This document shows positions 48,060-56,908 of a stretch of DNA of 64,000 nt, one piece after another. Every line of letters starts with the position of its first letter. Positions within the stretch are counted from its first letter, which is position 1. This DNA is from Sphaerospermopsis sp. SIO1G1. GTDB lineage: Bacteria; Cyanobacteriota; Cyanobacteriia; Cyanobacteriales; Nostocaceae. The DNA is taken from NCBI GenBank assembly GCA_010672785.1, contig JAAHFX010000002.1, forward strand, positions 1,056,411-1,120,410, read 5' to 3'. The position numbers and the translations under genes are program-made. The notes under the pieces were generated by a model that worked only from the letters and a program-made list of their open reading frames with translations, ran no database searches and was not told where the DNA came from.

Positions 48060-49880
48060 TTAAAAAATATCCATTTTTTTATTTTGTGCTTGTTTTTTAA
48101 TTCGTTTTACAGAAACACGAATCAAATTATATGCTCCTTTAGTGGCAATGTTTTCATAATGATCTGGTGCGAGATTCATTTCAATCAACTTCTTCTGTTC
48201 TGTTAACATTAATATTGAGGGAGAATTCTCTTCTTTATCGGCTTCAGTCTTGATGTAATCTACTGCTTCCTGGGCAAATTTCATATAATTGACGGTTTTT
48301 TGACTGTAAAAAGTTACCGTTGGTTTTTTGAAACCTACCATGATAAATTCTTCCTGAGTCTGTTTTTCTTGAACCGCCATTTGTGCTAATTGTCTTAATG
48401 GTAGTTGACGTTGGGTATCCATTAAAAATAAAGCTGGCATTAACACAAGTGATAAAAAGGCGATAAAGGCAATAACATTAATGGTAATTACGGGACGAAG
48501 ACGGTGATTTAAAATTAATGCCGCGATCGCAATAGCAGCTATTAACCAAATTATTCCCCCTATGTTTGTAATTCCTAGTTTGGCAATTTTGTCGTAAAGT
48601 TCTGGTGCAGCAGGATCTGTTCCTACTAAGCGAGGTACATTCAACAAAGCAACAGCTATTGTTGATAAAAATGCCACGTTTACCCAACTACTAATGCGGA
48701 ATGATTTTTCTGTTTGTTTGCCTGTGCATAAATCACTCCAAAATAATGCTACTAAAATTGCTGCGGCTGGCATTAAGGGTAAGACATAACTGGGTAATTT
48801 AGTCACTGCAATGGTAAAAAATCCAAATACACCTAAAAACCAACAACAAGCAAATAAATCTAAATGTTGAAAACGTTCTTGATTAATTATTTGCTCTCTG
48901 CGCCAAAATTGTAATCTGGCTATGGCCGCAGGGATAAATATTGAATAAGGGGCAAATCCTAATAACACCACTAAAAAGTAAAAATACCAAGGGGCTGAGT
49001 GGCCGTTAACTACCTCTGTAAAGCGTTCTACGTTGTGATAGCCGAAAAAGGCATTGATAAAATTCCAACCATTGTCTAGGGTGACTAAGATGTACCAGGG
49101 TGTAGATACGAGTAGGGATATACCAATTCCCTTGATGGGGTGCATTTCTAGCCACAGTTGCCAAAATTTGCCCAGGTATAACCCAAAGATGATCATGATC
49201 AAACCTGGTAATACTAATCCTACTGGACCTTTGGTTAAAATTCCTGCTCCCATTAATATGTAGGATGCTATGTACCATTTGTTGGGAAAACGGGAAGGGG
49301 TGGAGTTTTGAGCGTATCCCATGAAGAAGCATAATAAGGCTGAGGCGATGCAACCAGTCAATAGCATATCGGAAACGCCTATTCTCCCCCAAACGATCAT
49401 TTCTGGGTTGAGTGCTATTAAGGCTGAGGTGAGGGCGGCGGTGAGGTAGCGACGGATGGGGTTTGCTGTTGCTTCTAGTTCGTCTTTTTTACCGAAGTAC
49501 CACTGCACGACGTAAAAACCTAAAGCTGTGACGGCGGCGGCTGCTAGTGCGGAGGGAATACGGACTGACCATTCATTAACACCCATGATGGCGTAAGCGA
49601 TCGCCTGACACCAATAAATTAAAGCTGGTTTGTCAAACCGAGTTTCACCGTTAAAGAAGGGTGTGATCCAGTCACCTGTAATTAACATTTGTCTGGATGC
49701 TTCGGCGAAAAGTGGCTCTGTTTCGTCAATTAAGCCTACATTACCTAAATTCCAGATAAACGCAAGGAAGTTGATCAATAGTAACCAGACAAGGGTAAGG
49801 GTTACAGCCAAGGCTGGACGTTTTTCGATGTGATTAAACCATTGTTGAACAGTTTGGCGATCGCTCAATTTTAGCCTCAT
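48060..49880 (-). CDS. ArnT-like family 39 glycosyltransferase
   Basis: Integral membrane GT-C enzyme (PMT/ArnT superfamily), 606 residues with about 12 hydrophobic segments. The first outer loop has the catalytic acidic pattern LIDETEPLFAEASRQML, followed by GDWITPFFNGETRFDKPALIYW as in ArnT/dolichyl-mannosyltransferase-like proteins. The C-terminal ~100 residues are soluble (TVTFYSQKTVNYMKF...). It would transfer a sugar from a polyprenyl-phosphate donor to lipid A-like, glycan or protein acceptors; substrate unknown. Convergent with the histidine kinase. Confidence 0.88.
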   Translation of the reverse strand: MRLKLSDRQTVQQWFNHIEKRPALAVTLTLVWLLLINFLAFIWNLGNVGLIDETEPLFAEASRQMLITGDWITPFFNGETRFDKPALIYWCQAIAYAIMGVNEWSVRIPSALAAAAVTALGFYVVQWYFGKKDELEATANPIRRYLTAALTSALIALNPEMIVWGRIGVSDMLLTGCIASALLCFFMGYAQNSTPSRFPNKWYIASYILMGAGILTKGPVGLVLPGLIMIIFGLYLGKFWQLWLEMHPIKGIGISLLVSTPWYILVTLDNGWNFINAFFGYHNVERFTEVVNGHSAPWYFYFLVVLLGFAPYSIFIPAAIARLQFWRREQIINQERFQHLDLFACCWFLGVFGFFTIAVTKLPSYVLPLMPAAAILVALFWSDLCTGKQTEKSFRISSWVNVAFLSTIAVALLNVPRLVGTDPAAPELYDKIAKLGITNIGGIIWLIAAIAIAALILNHRLRPVITINVIAFIAFLSLVLMPALFLMDTQRQLPLRQLAQMAVQEKQTQEEFIMVGFKKPTVTFYSQKTVNYMKFAQEAVDYIKTEADKEENSPSILMLTEQKKLIEMNLAPDHYENIATKGAYNLIRVSVKRIKKQAQNKKMDIF

Positions 49881-49985
49881 AAATTAGTTTTTACCAACAC
49901 TATCGTTTGTGTCTTTTCTATGAACACAATAATTCAAAAGTCGTTTTTGAGTAAGTTTTTGTTCTCGGCCGATTTTGCAGGTTGA

Positions 49986-50161
49986 TTCAGTTAGCAGTTA
50001 GCAGTTATCAGTTATCAGTTATCAGTTGTCAGTTATCAGTTATCAGTTATCAGTTAGCAGTTAGCAGTTAGCAGTTATCAGTTAGCAGTTATCAGTTAGC
50101 AGTTATCAGTTAGCAGTTATCACTGTTTACTGTTCACTGTTCACCAATCACCAATCACCAG
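49986..50161 (+). repeat. 7-bp tandem arrays (CAGTTAG/CAGTTAT)
   Basis: About twenty CAGTTAG or CAGTTAT units followed by TGTTCAC and AATCACC units, running into the stop codon of the transglutaminase gene. STRR class; fills most of the gap between the two leftward genes. Confidence 0.9.
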
Positions 50162-52147
50162 TCACCAGAGTTTTTCCAGGTATGATTTTACAGATAAGTT
50201 AAATTGTTGCTGTTCAGTTTTTGTAATTCCTTGAGGATCGAAACGATAACGATAATAGGTTTCGATTAATGATGATAGTTCATCAATGGAATTATTTTCT
50301 GGTAGTTCTGTTTTGATTCTTGATAGCCAGTTTTTTAAGGACTCACTAGGATAGCGATGACAACCTAATTCATTTAATGCTTGTTCTATTAAATAAAAGT
50401 CTAAGTCGTTTTTTAAGGTAATTGATTTTTTTGTATTCGCAAATATTTCTGGTTGTTTAAATACTCGTTTGACAGCTTTGTTAGGAGTATATTTTCTGAA
50501 CATGATTATAAACATTGGTAGTAGTAACAACCACCAATAATTTATGAATCCACTATTTCTCATCAAAGTAAAAAATCCAGAAATTTTATATCCTAAAAAA
50601 GACCATAAATCACCTATTTTGGCAAGTTGAGAAATTTGAGCATTTTCTATATTTGTCCAGTCTGGGGGAGTAGTATCAAAATTTTGCCATCTTCCATTTA
50701 TATATACCATTGTCCAAGCATGAGCGTGACGACTACGGACAATATATTGCTGTTCTAAATCACTAAATTCATGGACAGAATAACCGACAGTATAACGAGT
50801 GGGAATACCCAAATATCTTAAAATTAAAGTAGTGGCAGTTGCAAAGTATTCACAATGTCCAGAACGAGTATCTAGTAGAAAATTTGATAAGGGTGTAATC
50901 TGAGAGTTTTGATTTTGTAATTGTAGTGAATAACGGTAATTATTAAGTAGAAAAGATGCTAGGATTTTTAATATTTCTGATGGTGATTGATCAGTGATAT
51001 TTAATTTATTCACTATTTTAGTAATAGCTGGTAATTCTGAGGCAGGTATTTGTAAATCATTGGGAGTAGGAGGACTTACTAAAGCAGATTTTTGATTAAA
51101 TTTTATTGTATAACCAATATCATTCACATTTCCATATACCTGTACTGTTCCATATTGATTTCTCCGCATTTCAGTTACAGGTAAATCATTAATTGCAAAT
51201 GTACCATTAGCTAATCTTAATACACCACGACCATTATTCAAATTTCCATTAATTTTAATTTGTGAGTAATTTGATTGTGGATTTCCTAGCAACCAAGTTT
51301 GATTATCATCTACAGCTTTTATAGGTTGGAATTGAGAACTAACAGCCACCCATGAACCAGATTTATATTTATTATAAGTTGATTCTGTTAATAGAATTGG
51401 GAGATTATTTTTATCTTGTGATTGAACCCGAAAAATTATATGATTAGATTGCTTTAAAACTCCTATTTCACCTATACTCGTTTGTGTAGTAACTGGATTA
51501 AATCCCTGGCTAATCATACCACTAAACCAGGATACAAGTTGATTTTCTACTTGTAAATGTAGTTGATGGAGTCCCATTTGGCCAACAAAACCTACACTCC
51601 CCGCGGTTAAGAATAAACATAACCAAATTGCTAGGGAAAATCGTCGGGAACGAAAATTCCACAGTAGTAAGCCGGTTAATAAAAACAACCCCAAGTAAAA
51701 TGATATATTGTCTGTATTAGCATTACTAGCAGCTAAAATACAAACAGCAATATAAGGGTAAGTTAGATTCAAGTTGAATTTATGACTTTGTTCTCCGGTT
51801 TCTGGATCATTAAATGTGAGAAAAAGTGTAGTCAAACTAATACTATCATTGACTGCATAAACTTGAACAGCTATTAATGGTAATGAAATAATTGGCAACC
51901 ATTCTAAAAGAGTGTAAACTACATAAAATGACTGTGTAGAAACTAATAAATAAACTGTCAAACTAATCATGATCACTAAACATAAATTAGCTATTTTTTT
52001 AAAATCTTCATTGGAGAATTCCCACCGCGACTGCACAAATTGAGAAGATTCTAAAATTATCGCTATTGGTATGGCAAAAATCCAAAGTCCTGTTTGCCAA
52101 CCCCAAAAGATTAAAGCGGTAGCAATTAGTAAAGGTGGAGTTTTCAT
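50162..52147 (-). CDS. Membrane transglutaminase-like protein (TgpA family)
   Basis: 661 residues. N-terminal ~210 residues contain six or so membrane helices; a soluble domain (about 215-540) follows, with a transglutaminase-like core: Cys near 431 in SGHCEYFATATTLILRY, His near 475 in SRHAHAWTMVYING, Asp near 490 in NFDTTPPDW. All three catalytic residues are present. Another membrane helix near 552-570 and a DUF4129-like tail (LDFYLIEQALNELGCHRYPSESLKNWL) end the protein. TgpA proteins are periplasmic, often encoded with DUF58 and MoxR genes as here. Start overlaps the DUF58 stop by 4 bases (ATGA type), so they are co-translated. Confidence 0.9.
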   Translation of the reverse strand: MKTPPLLIATALIFWGWQTGLWIFAIPIAIILESSQFVQSRWEFSNEDFKKIANLCLVIMISLTVYLLVSTQSFYVVYTLLEWLPIISLPLIAVQVYAVNDSISLTTLFLTFNDPETGEQSHKFNLNLTYPYIAVCILAASNANTDNISFYLGLFLLTGLLLWNFRSRRFSLAIWLCLFLTAGSVGFVGQMGLHQLHLQVENQLVSWFSGMISQGFNPVTTQTSIGEIGVLKQSNHIIFRVQSQDKNNLPILLTESTYNKYKSGSWVAVSSQFQPIKAVDDNQTWLLGNPQSNYSQIKINGNLNNGRGVLRLANGTFAINDLPVTEMRRNQYGTVQVYGNVNDIGYTIKFNQKSALVSPPTPNDLQIPASELPAITKIVNKLNITDQSPSEILKILASFLLNNYRYSLQLQNQNSQITPLSNFLLDTRSGHCEYFATATTLILRYLGIPTRYTVGYSVHEFSDLEQQYIVRSRHAHAWTMVYINGRWQNFDTTPPDWTNIENAQISQLAKIGDLWSFLGYKISGFFTLMRNSGFINYWWLLLLPMFIIMFRKYTPNKAVKRVFKQPEIFANTKKSITLKNDLDFYLIEQALNELGCHRYPSESLKNWLSRIKTELPENNSIDELSSLIETYYRYRFDPQGITKTEQQQFNLSVKSYLEKLW

Positions 52148-53502
52148 AACTTCATTAATTCCTGTTGAATATTATCAATGTTTAAAATATAAAATCTGGT
52201 TGAATCATATTTAATAAAATCATTTTTGCTCAGATATTCCCAATCATAGTTTTGATTATTTTTCAACATAAAAACTAAAGTCTCTATATTCATTTTAGCA
52301 AGATATTCTATAAGTTTTTTTCTCTGTTCATCCCAAGCAATAAATATACAAATACAACCACTTAACATGGATATTTTTTCCAAAATTACAGGAATAATGG
52401 AATCAAAGGATTTATCTCGACAAGCACCTACCGAAGCCAGAATTTCTAACATTTTTTCTGTGTAGCTAATTCCTCTTCCAAAAGTAAAACAATATGCTTC
52501 ATTCCCAACAAACATTAAATCTAATAAAGATTCTTGGGTTTGGACATCCGCAGCTAAAGAAGCAGCTAAAGAAATAGCAACTTCGAGAATTTGACTATAT
52601 TTTTCCGGTTGGAATGTATCTAAAATTAAAGCATGGCGGACAAAAAATTCATCCTGTTCTTCTTTGACAATAGGTTTACCTATTTTCGCCCAACTTTTCC
52701 AATGAATTTTACGAATAGAGTCACCAGGACGATATTCTCTTAAAGAACGAAATTCTTCTGCATCTCCGACTGAAGAAGCTAATGCAATTCCACCAGATTG
52801 ATATTTTCTGAAACCTGGTAATTGAATGGGTGGAAGTTGATATAATTGGGGTAGAATTAATAAAGACTGGGGTAAAGAAATAGTTTGACAAGCATGAAAT
52901 ATTCCTAAAGGATCAGGTCTGGCTATAGTTAAACTAACTAACCTCATTACACCTCGATGTGTGGGAATAATTTCACCGATTACTTCGGTTTTACTGTTTG
53001 GTTTTAGGGGTGGTAATTCTAAGGTTTTTGCTATTCCACATTGTTTACGAGCAACTAACCATAACCAACGATAAGAACCTAGTTTGATATCTAAAGCTGT
53101 GCGTTGATTTTCTTCTGGTTCTGGTGTTTCCAGAAATTCTTTAAAAGTGGGACGAGGATCGGCAAAATTTTCAAAGAGTTTGAGACTGGTTTGTATTGTC
53201 TTAGTTTGATTATGAATGGTGATTTTGTATTTTAATTTTACTCCAATTGTGGCAAATTTCGGTATGGTACGTGTGACTCGGAAACGAGCATTGAAAAAAA
53301 TACTAAAAATTGTGGAGATGATGAGAATAGATACTAAAAAAGTAAATATTTGGTAAGTTGTATTTTGGGTTGTATCTATCCCCAATGCAGCTGCAAATAT
53401 TAAACATAGAATTATTGTGAAACCAGTGATTGTGATTCTTTTTTGTAGTCTGTGTTGTAGTCCAGAACTAAAATGATATATTTGATAAAGAGTTTTTTGC
53501 AT
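52144..53502 (-). CDS. DUF58 domain protein
   Basis: 452 residues. Two N-terminal membrane helices (about 22-42 and 47-68), a beta-rich middle, and the DUF58 signature EFRSLREYRPGDSIRKIHWKSWAK at about 247-272, followed by a VWA-like C-terminal fold (HALILDTFQ...). DUF58 proteins are regularly paired with MoxR ATPases and TgpA transglutaminases, thought to act in envelope or protein-complex maturation. Immediately upstream of tgpA on the same strand. Confidence 0.9.
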   Translation of the reverse strand: MQKTLYQIYHFSSGLQHRLQKRITITGFTIILCLIFAAALGIDTTQNTTYQIFTFLVSILIISTIFSIFFNARFRVTRTIPKFATIGVKLKYKITIHNQTKTIQTSLKLFENFADPRPTFKEFLETPEPEENQRTALDIKLGSYRWLWLVARKQCGIAKTLELPPLKPNSKTEVIGEIIPTHRGVMRLVSLTIARPDPLGIFHACQTISLPQSLLILPQLYQLPPIQLPGFRKYQSGGIALASSVGDAEEFRSLREYRPGDSIRKIHWKSWAKIGKPIVKEEQDEFFVRHALILDTFQPEKYSQILEVAISLAASLAADVQTQESLLDLMFVGNEAYCFTFGRGISYTEKMLEILASVGACRDKSFDSIIPVILEKISMLSGCICIFIAWDEQRKKLIEYLAKMNIETLVFMLKNNQNYDWEYLSKNDFIKYDSTRFYILNIDNIQQELMKL

Positions 53503-53889
53503 ATTACTGTTTATATTATTTTTGGGTAATTACTGATTATATAAATTCTTTAGGAATTATGCAGAAGTTACGGAAGAATGAACCACGAAGGACGCAAAGG
53601 AAACGAAGGTAAGAGGTTTACAAGAGGTATTTTGTATAAGTTCTATTCTTGGTGAATTGCCTTTTACCAATTACTAATTATCAGTTTTAAGGTTCTATTG
53701 TACTTGTTATGGTCAATTACTAGTTTTATAGGACTTACACATTTTAATGAAAATCGGGGTTTTAGATTGCTTCTTTTCCTTGATAATGCTGCGTTACGAA
53801 CTCTGTTCTAACACACCCTACAATACCTAATTTTATTCAAAACTCAACAGGAGTCATATATGAGGTTGAAGAATTATTTTTAATAGATT

Positions 53890-53981
53890 AGGACTTACGC
53901 AATAATTCTCTAAATCTCTTCTTCCTTCGTGTTCTTAGTGTCCTTCGTGGTTCGTTTTTCTTTAACTTGTTTGTAAGTCAT
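53890..53981. repeat. 92-bp element with AGGACTTACGCA/GTAAGTC ends
   Basis: Starts AGGACTTACGCAATAATTCT, ends TTTGTAAGTCAT; interior CTTCGTGTTCTTAGTGTCC. Same size and plan as 38791-38881. It ends 3 bases before the 107-bp palindromic repeat. Confidence 0.7.
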
Positions 53982-53984
53982 AGA

Positions 53985-54091
53985 TACAGCAGATTTCGTT
54001 GCTATGAGGTACAAATCATAATCATGAAACTCTTGTGGGGTGGGCATCTTGCCCGCCAATAGTGTACCTCATTACACCGGAAAGGGCTGTA
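53985..54091. repeat. 107-bp dispersed palindromic repeat, copy 2
   Basis: Paired with 29430-29536 (same length, about 16 differences). Inverted ends ATGAGGTAC and GTACCTCAT, inner hairpin GGGTGGGCA.../TGCCCGCC. Confidence 0.8.
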
Positions 54092-54145
54092 AGTAATCAA
54101 GCAATAAAATCATATCACTAGGTTGAACTAAATGCTGACCAAAAA

Positions 54146-55099
54146 TCATGTAGGAACAGGAAGAGATTTAATAATTTCCTCTACTATACTATCTGCGGTT
54201 TTACCTGAAAAACGCGCTTGGGGTTGCATGACTAAACGATGGGAAATAACTGCTACTGCTAATTCTTGAATATGTTCTGGGATGACAAATTCATAACCAT
54301 CAAATAAAGCTAATGCTTGGGCAGTTTTCATTAAAGTAATTGATGCTCTAGGACTTGCACCTAATTGTACTCCTTCTGCGGTACGAGTGGCATTCATGAT
54401 ATCAACTACATAACGTTTTAATTCTTCACTAATTCTAATTTGTTTGACTTGGTTTTTTAATTCTATAATCTCTGCTAAACTCACACAAGCTTGAATGTTA
54501 TTGATAGGATGTTGTTGGATTTGTTCTGAAAGTAAATTAACTTCTGCTTCTGGAGAAATGTATCCTAAACTAAATTGAATTGCAAATCGATCCATTTGTG
54601 CTTCTGGAAGAGGATAAGTACCACGAGATTCAACGGGATTTTGGGTAGCAATCACAAAAAATGGATCTTTTAATTTACGCAAATTTCCATCTACAGTAAC
54701 TTGAAATTCTGCCATTGCTTCTAATAATGCTGATTGGGTACGAGGGGAAGCACGATTAATTTCATCAGCTAAAATAATGTGGGCAAAGATTGGGCCTTCA
54801 TGGAAATTAAATGTTTGATTGTTGGGGTTTAATATGGAAACTCCTAAAATATCTGATGGTAATAAATCTGGCGTAAATTGAATCCTTTTAAAGCTAACAT
54901 CTATAGAATATGCTAAAGCTTTAGCTAGGGTTGTTTTACCTGTTCCGGGATAGTCTTCTAGTAATATATGTCCACCACTAGCAAAGGCTGCTAATAATTT
55001 TCTCATAGCGTTAGATTGACCTTTGATCACTTTTTGAATGTTGTGGCAAATTTTATGATAAATTTCTTGTCCTGATAGTTTAATTTCGGGATTTTCCAT
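54146..55099 (-). CDS. MoxR-family AAA+ ATPase
   Basis: 317 residues from the ATG at 55099 (the frame is open to 55156, but the extra 19 residues are not family-like). Walker A EDYPGTGKTTLAKALA, Walker B ILADEINRASPRTQSALLEAM, sensor 1 FFVIATQNPVESRGTYPLPEAQMDRF, sensor 2 region GASPRASITLMKTAQA. MoxR ATPases act as chaperones/activators for VWA- or DUF58-containing partners and complex assembly. Same strand as DUF58 and tgpA but separated from them by a 643-base repeat-filled gap. Confidence 0.92.
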   Translation of the reverse strand: MENPEIKLSGQEIYHKICHNIQKVIKGQSNAMRKLLAAFASGGHILLEDYPGTGKTTLAKALAYSIDVSFKRIQFTPDLLPSDILGVSILNPNNQTFNFHEGPIFAHIILADEINRASPRTQSALLEAMAEFQVTVDGNLRKLKDPFFVIATQNPVESRGTYPLPEAQMDRFAIQFSLGYISPEAEVNLLSEQIQQHPINNIQACVSLAEIIELKNQVKQIRISEELKRYVVDIMNATRTAEGVQLGASPRASITLMKTAQALALFDGYEFVIPEHIQELAVAVISHRLVMQPQARFSGKTADSIVEEIIKSLPVPT

Positions 55100-55202
55100 A
55101 ATTTTATAACTTTTATAAGTGTAAATTTTCACAGTATAATATACATTTATGATCAATTTTTATTTTTGATTTGATTGTTCTTAACTGTGATTTACTGCTA
55201 AT

Positions 55203-55535
55203 ATGCAAAACACTCGTCTTAACAAATTATTTGAAGCCACAGCAAAAAGCGTGGGACAATGGTTTATTAATCCTTGGCGACGATTATCATTGCTGTTAAT
55301 CAGTTGGCTATTTGGTTTTTTTCTGGGTTCGGCAATATCTACGACTGCTGGCCAGGAAGCTACTTTGGATGTTGTGATCGCTGCTGTGTTGGTGGTGATG
55401 ACGGAGGTTACTAGCAGAATATTTTATAGTCGCAGTTTTTTAGCTAGACAAGCTTTATGGGTAGAAACATTAAATTTTCTCAAAGTGGGTTTTATTTACA
55501 GTCTGTTTCTGGAAGCGTTTAAATTGGGTTCTTGA
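55203..55535 (+). CDS. Ycf20-like protein (DUF565)
   Basis: 110 residues. Two to three hydrophobic segments (about 27-45, 55-72, 92-105) with the family features QWFINPWRRLSLLLISWLFGFFLG and TEVTSRIFYSR. Ycf20 is conserved in cyanobacteria and plastids; the plant protein affects non-photochemical quenching, but its biochemical role is unknown. Divergent from moxR with a 103-base gap that must hold both promoters. Confidence 0.85.
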   Translation: MQNTRLNKLFEATAKSVGQWFINPWRRLSLLLISWLFGFFLGSAISTTAGQEATLDVVIAAVLVVMTEVTSRIFYSRSFLARQALWVETLNFLKVGFIYSLFLEAFKLGS

Positions 55536-55674
55536 GTTATCAGTTATCAGTTGTCAGTTGTCAGTTGTCAGTTGTCAGTTGTCAGTTGTCAGTTGTCAGT
55601 TATTAGTTGTCAGTTACCACTGTTTACTATTCACTGTTAACTGTTAACTGTTAACTGTTTACTGTTACTTATCA
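55534..55674 (+). repeat. 7-bp tandem arrays (CAGTTGT and TAACTGT)
   Basis: CAGTTAT/CAGTTGT units (about nine) followed by TTCACTG/TTAACTG units, filling the gap before the glycerate kinase gene. STRR class. Confidence 0.85.
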
Positions 55675-55716
55675 GTAACGGGGGCGGCGTTAGATTGCAG
55701 TTTTTCGGTAAAGTTT

Positions 55717-56760
55717 ATGCTTGATCATCTACTGAATGAGTTTTTAGTTACTGGTGAAATGGATGCAGTTTGGCTAACTGCTGCACAACAACTAGCACTG
55801 GCAGATCAAGAACGAGCCAAGGTGTTTAATATTACTGAAGATAATGTTGCTCAAGTCATTTTAGAGCGATCGCATCTACTCAAATCAGTTTTTCCTACAG
55901 TTAACCAATTCTGCCAAAAGAACCTTTCAATCTCCACTCTGTCTATGTTACAACTGTTGTGGGATTTATGGCTACCTTGGGCTACTAAAATGGCAGTTAG
56001 CCGTGAAAGTCTTGGTAGGGCTTTTATTCAGGGTATTCTTGGTGTTCAAGGAACAGGCAAAACTACTATGTGCCAAATACTGAGTATTATTTTTGAGTAT
56101 TTCAATTACAAGACTCTGAGTTTATCCTTAGATGACTTATACAAAACTTATAGCGATCGCCAGGCCTTACAAAAACAAGATCCCCGCTTAATTTGGCGTG
56201 GCCCTCCTGGTACTCATGATATTAACTTAGGACTCAGTGTACTTACGCAAATTCGTCAAGGTGAGAGTTCTGTTACAGTTCCCCAATTTGATAAATCAGC
56301 ATACGCTGGTGCTGGCGATCGCACAACTCCAAAAATTGTCACTGACATTGATATAGTTCTATTTGAAGGGTGGTTTGTGGGTGTAGTACCCATTGATCCC
56401 CAACTTTTTGATTCTGCACCACCACCAATTATTACAGCAGCAGACAGACTTTTTGCTCGTGAGATGAATGAGCAACTACAAACTTATTTACCCCTATGGG
56501 AAAGGTTAGATAGTTTGATAGTTCTTGATCCCCAAGATTATCATTACTCTTTTGCATGGCGCAAACAAGCAGAACAGAAAATGATCGCTGCTGGTAAGTC
56601 AGGGATGAATGATGCACAAATAGAAGAATTTGTTAATTATTTTTGGCGATCACTACATCCAGAATTATTTATTCCGTCTTTGTTACAATCCTCCCAAGTG
56701 GAGTTTGTTGTTAAAGTTAATCATGATCACTCTTTTACGAGAATTTATACTAATAAATAG
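55717..56760 (+). CDS. D-glycerate 3-kinase (GLYK type)
   Basis: Final enzyme of the photorespiratory cycle, phosphorylating glycerate to 3-phosphoglycerate. 347 residues with a P-loop kinase domain starting at about residue 105: GILGVQGTGKTTMCQIL (Walker A), LSLDDLYKTYSDR, RGPPGTHDINLG, PQFDKSAYAGAGDR, and DIVLFEGWFVGV (Walker B). The RGPxTHD and FEGW motifs are those of plant/cyanobacterial GLYK, related to phosphoribulokinase-like enzymes. No operon partner. Confidence 0.88.
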   Translation: MLDHLLNEFLVTGEMDAVWLTAAQQLALADQERAKVFNITEDNVAQVILERSHLLKSVFPTVNQFCQKNLSISTLSMLQLLWDLWLPWATKMAVSRESLGRAFIQGILGVQGTGKTTMCQILSIIFEYFNYKTLSLSLDDLYKTYSDRQALQKQDPRLIWRGPPGTHDINLGLSVLTQIRQGESSVTVPQFDKSAYAGAGDRTTPKIVTDIDIVLFEGWFVGVVPIDPQLFDSAPPPIITAADRLFAREMNEQLQTYLPLWERLDSLIVLDPQDYHYSFAWRKQAEQKMIAAGKSGMNDAQIEEFVNYFWRSLHPELFIPSLLQSSQVEFVVKVNHDHSFTRIYTNK

Positions 56761-56908
56761 TAATGATTTATAGTATTTTTACTTAGATAAAATTAAAATA
56801 ATAATTAATACAGTTTTTCTTACTCGAAGCTTTAATATACAATATCTTAAAACTTAATGTACTACAAAATTAAGTGCAAAATGGGAATATTTTAAAGTAT
56901 TGAAGCTT

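Larger units (their letters stand above)
53503..54145. other. Repeat-packed gap splitting a conserved gene set
   Basis: Between DUF58 and MoxR. It holds ACCACGAAGGACGCAAAGG (53581-53599), a lone AGGACTTACAC end (53730-53740), the TAACACACC hairpin (53791-53818), the 92-bp AGGACTTACG element (53890-53981) and the 107-bp palindromic repeat (53985-54091). No gene is visible. Confidence 0.65.
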
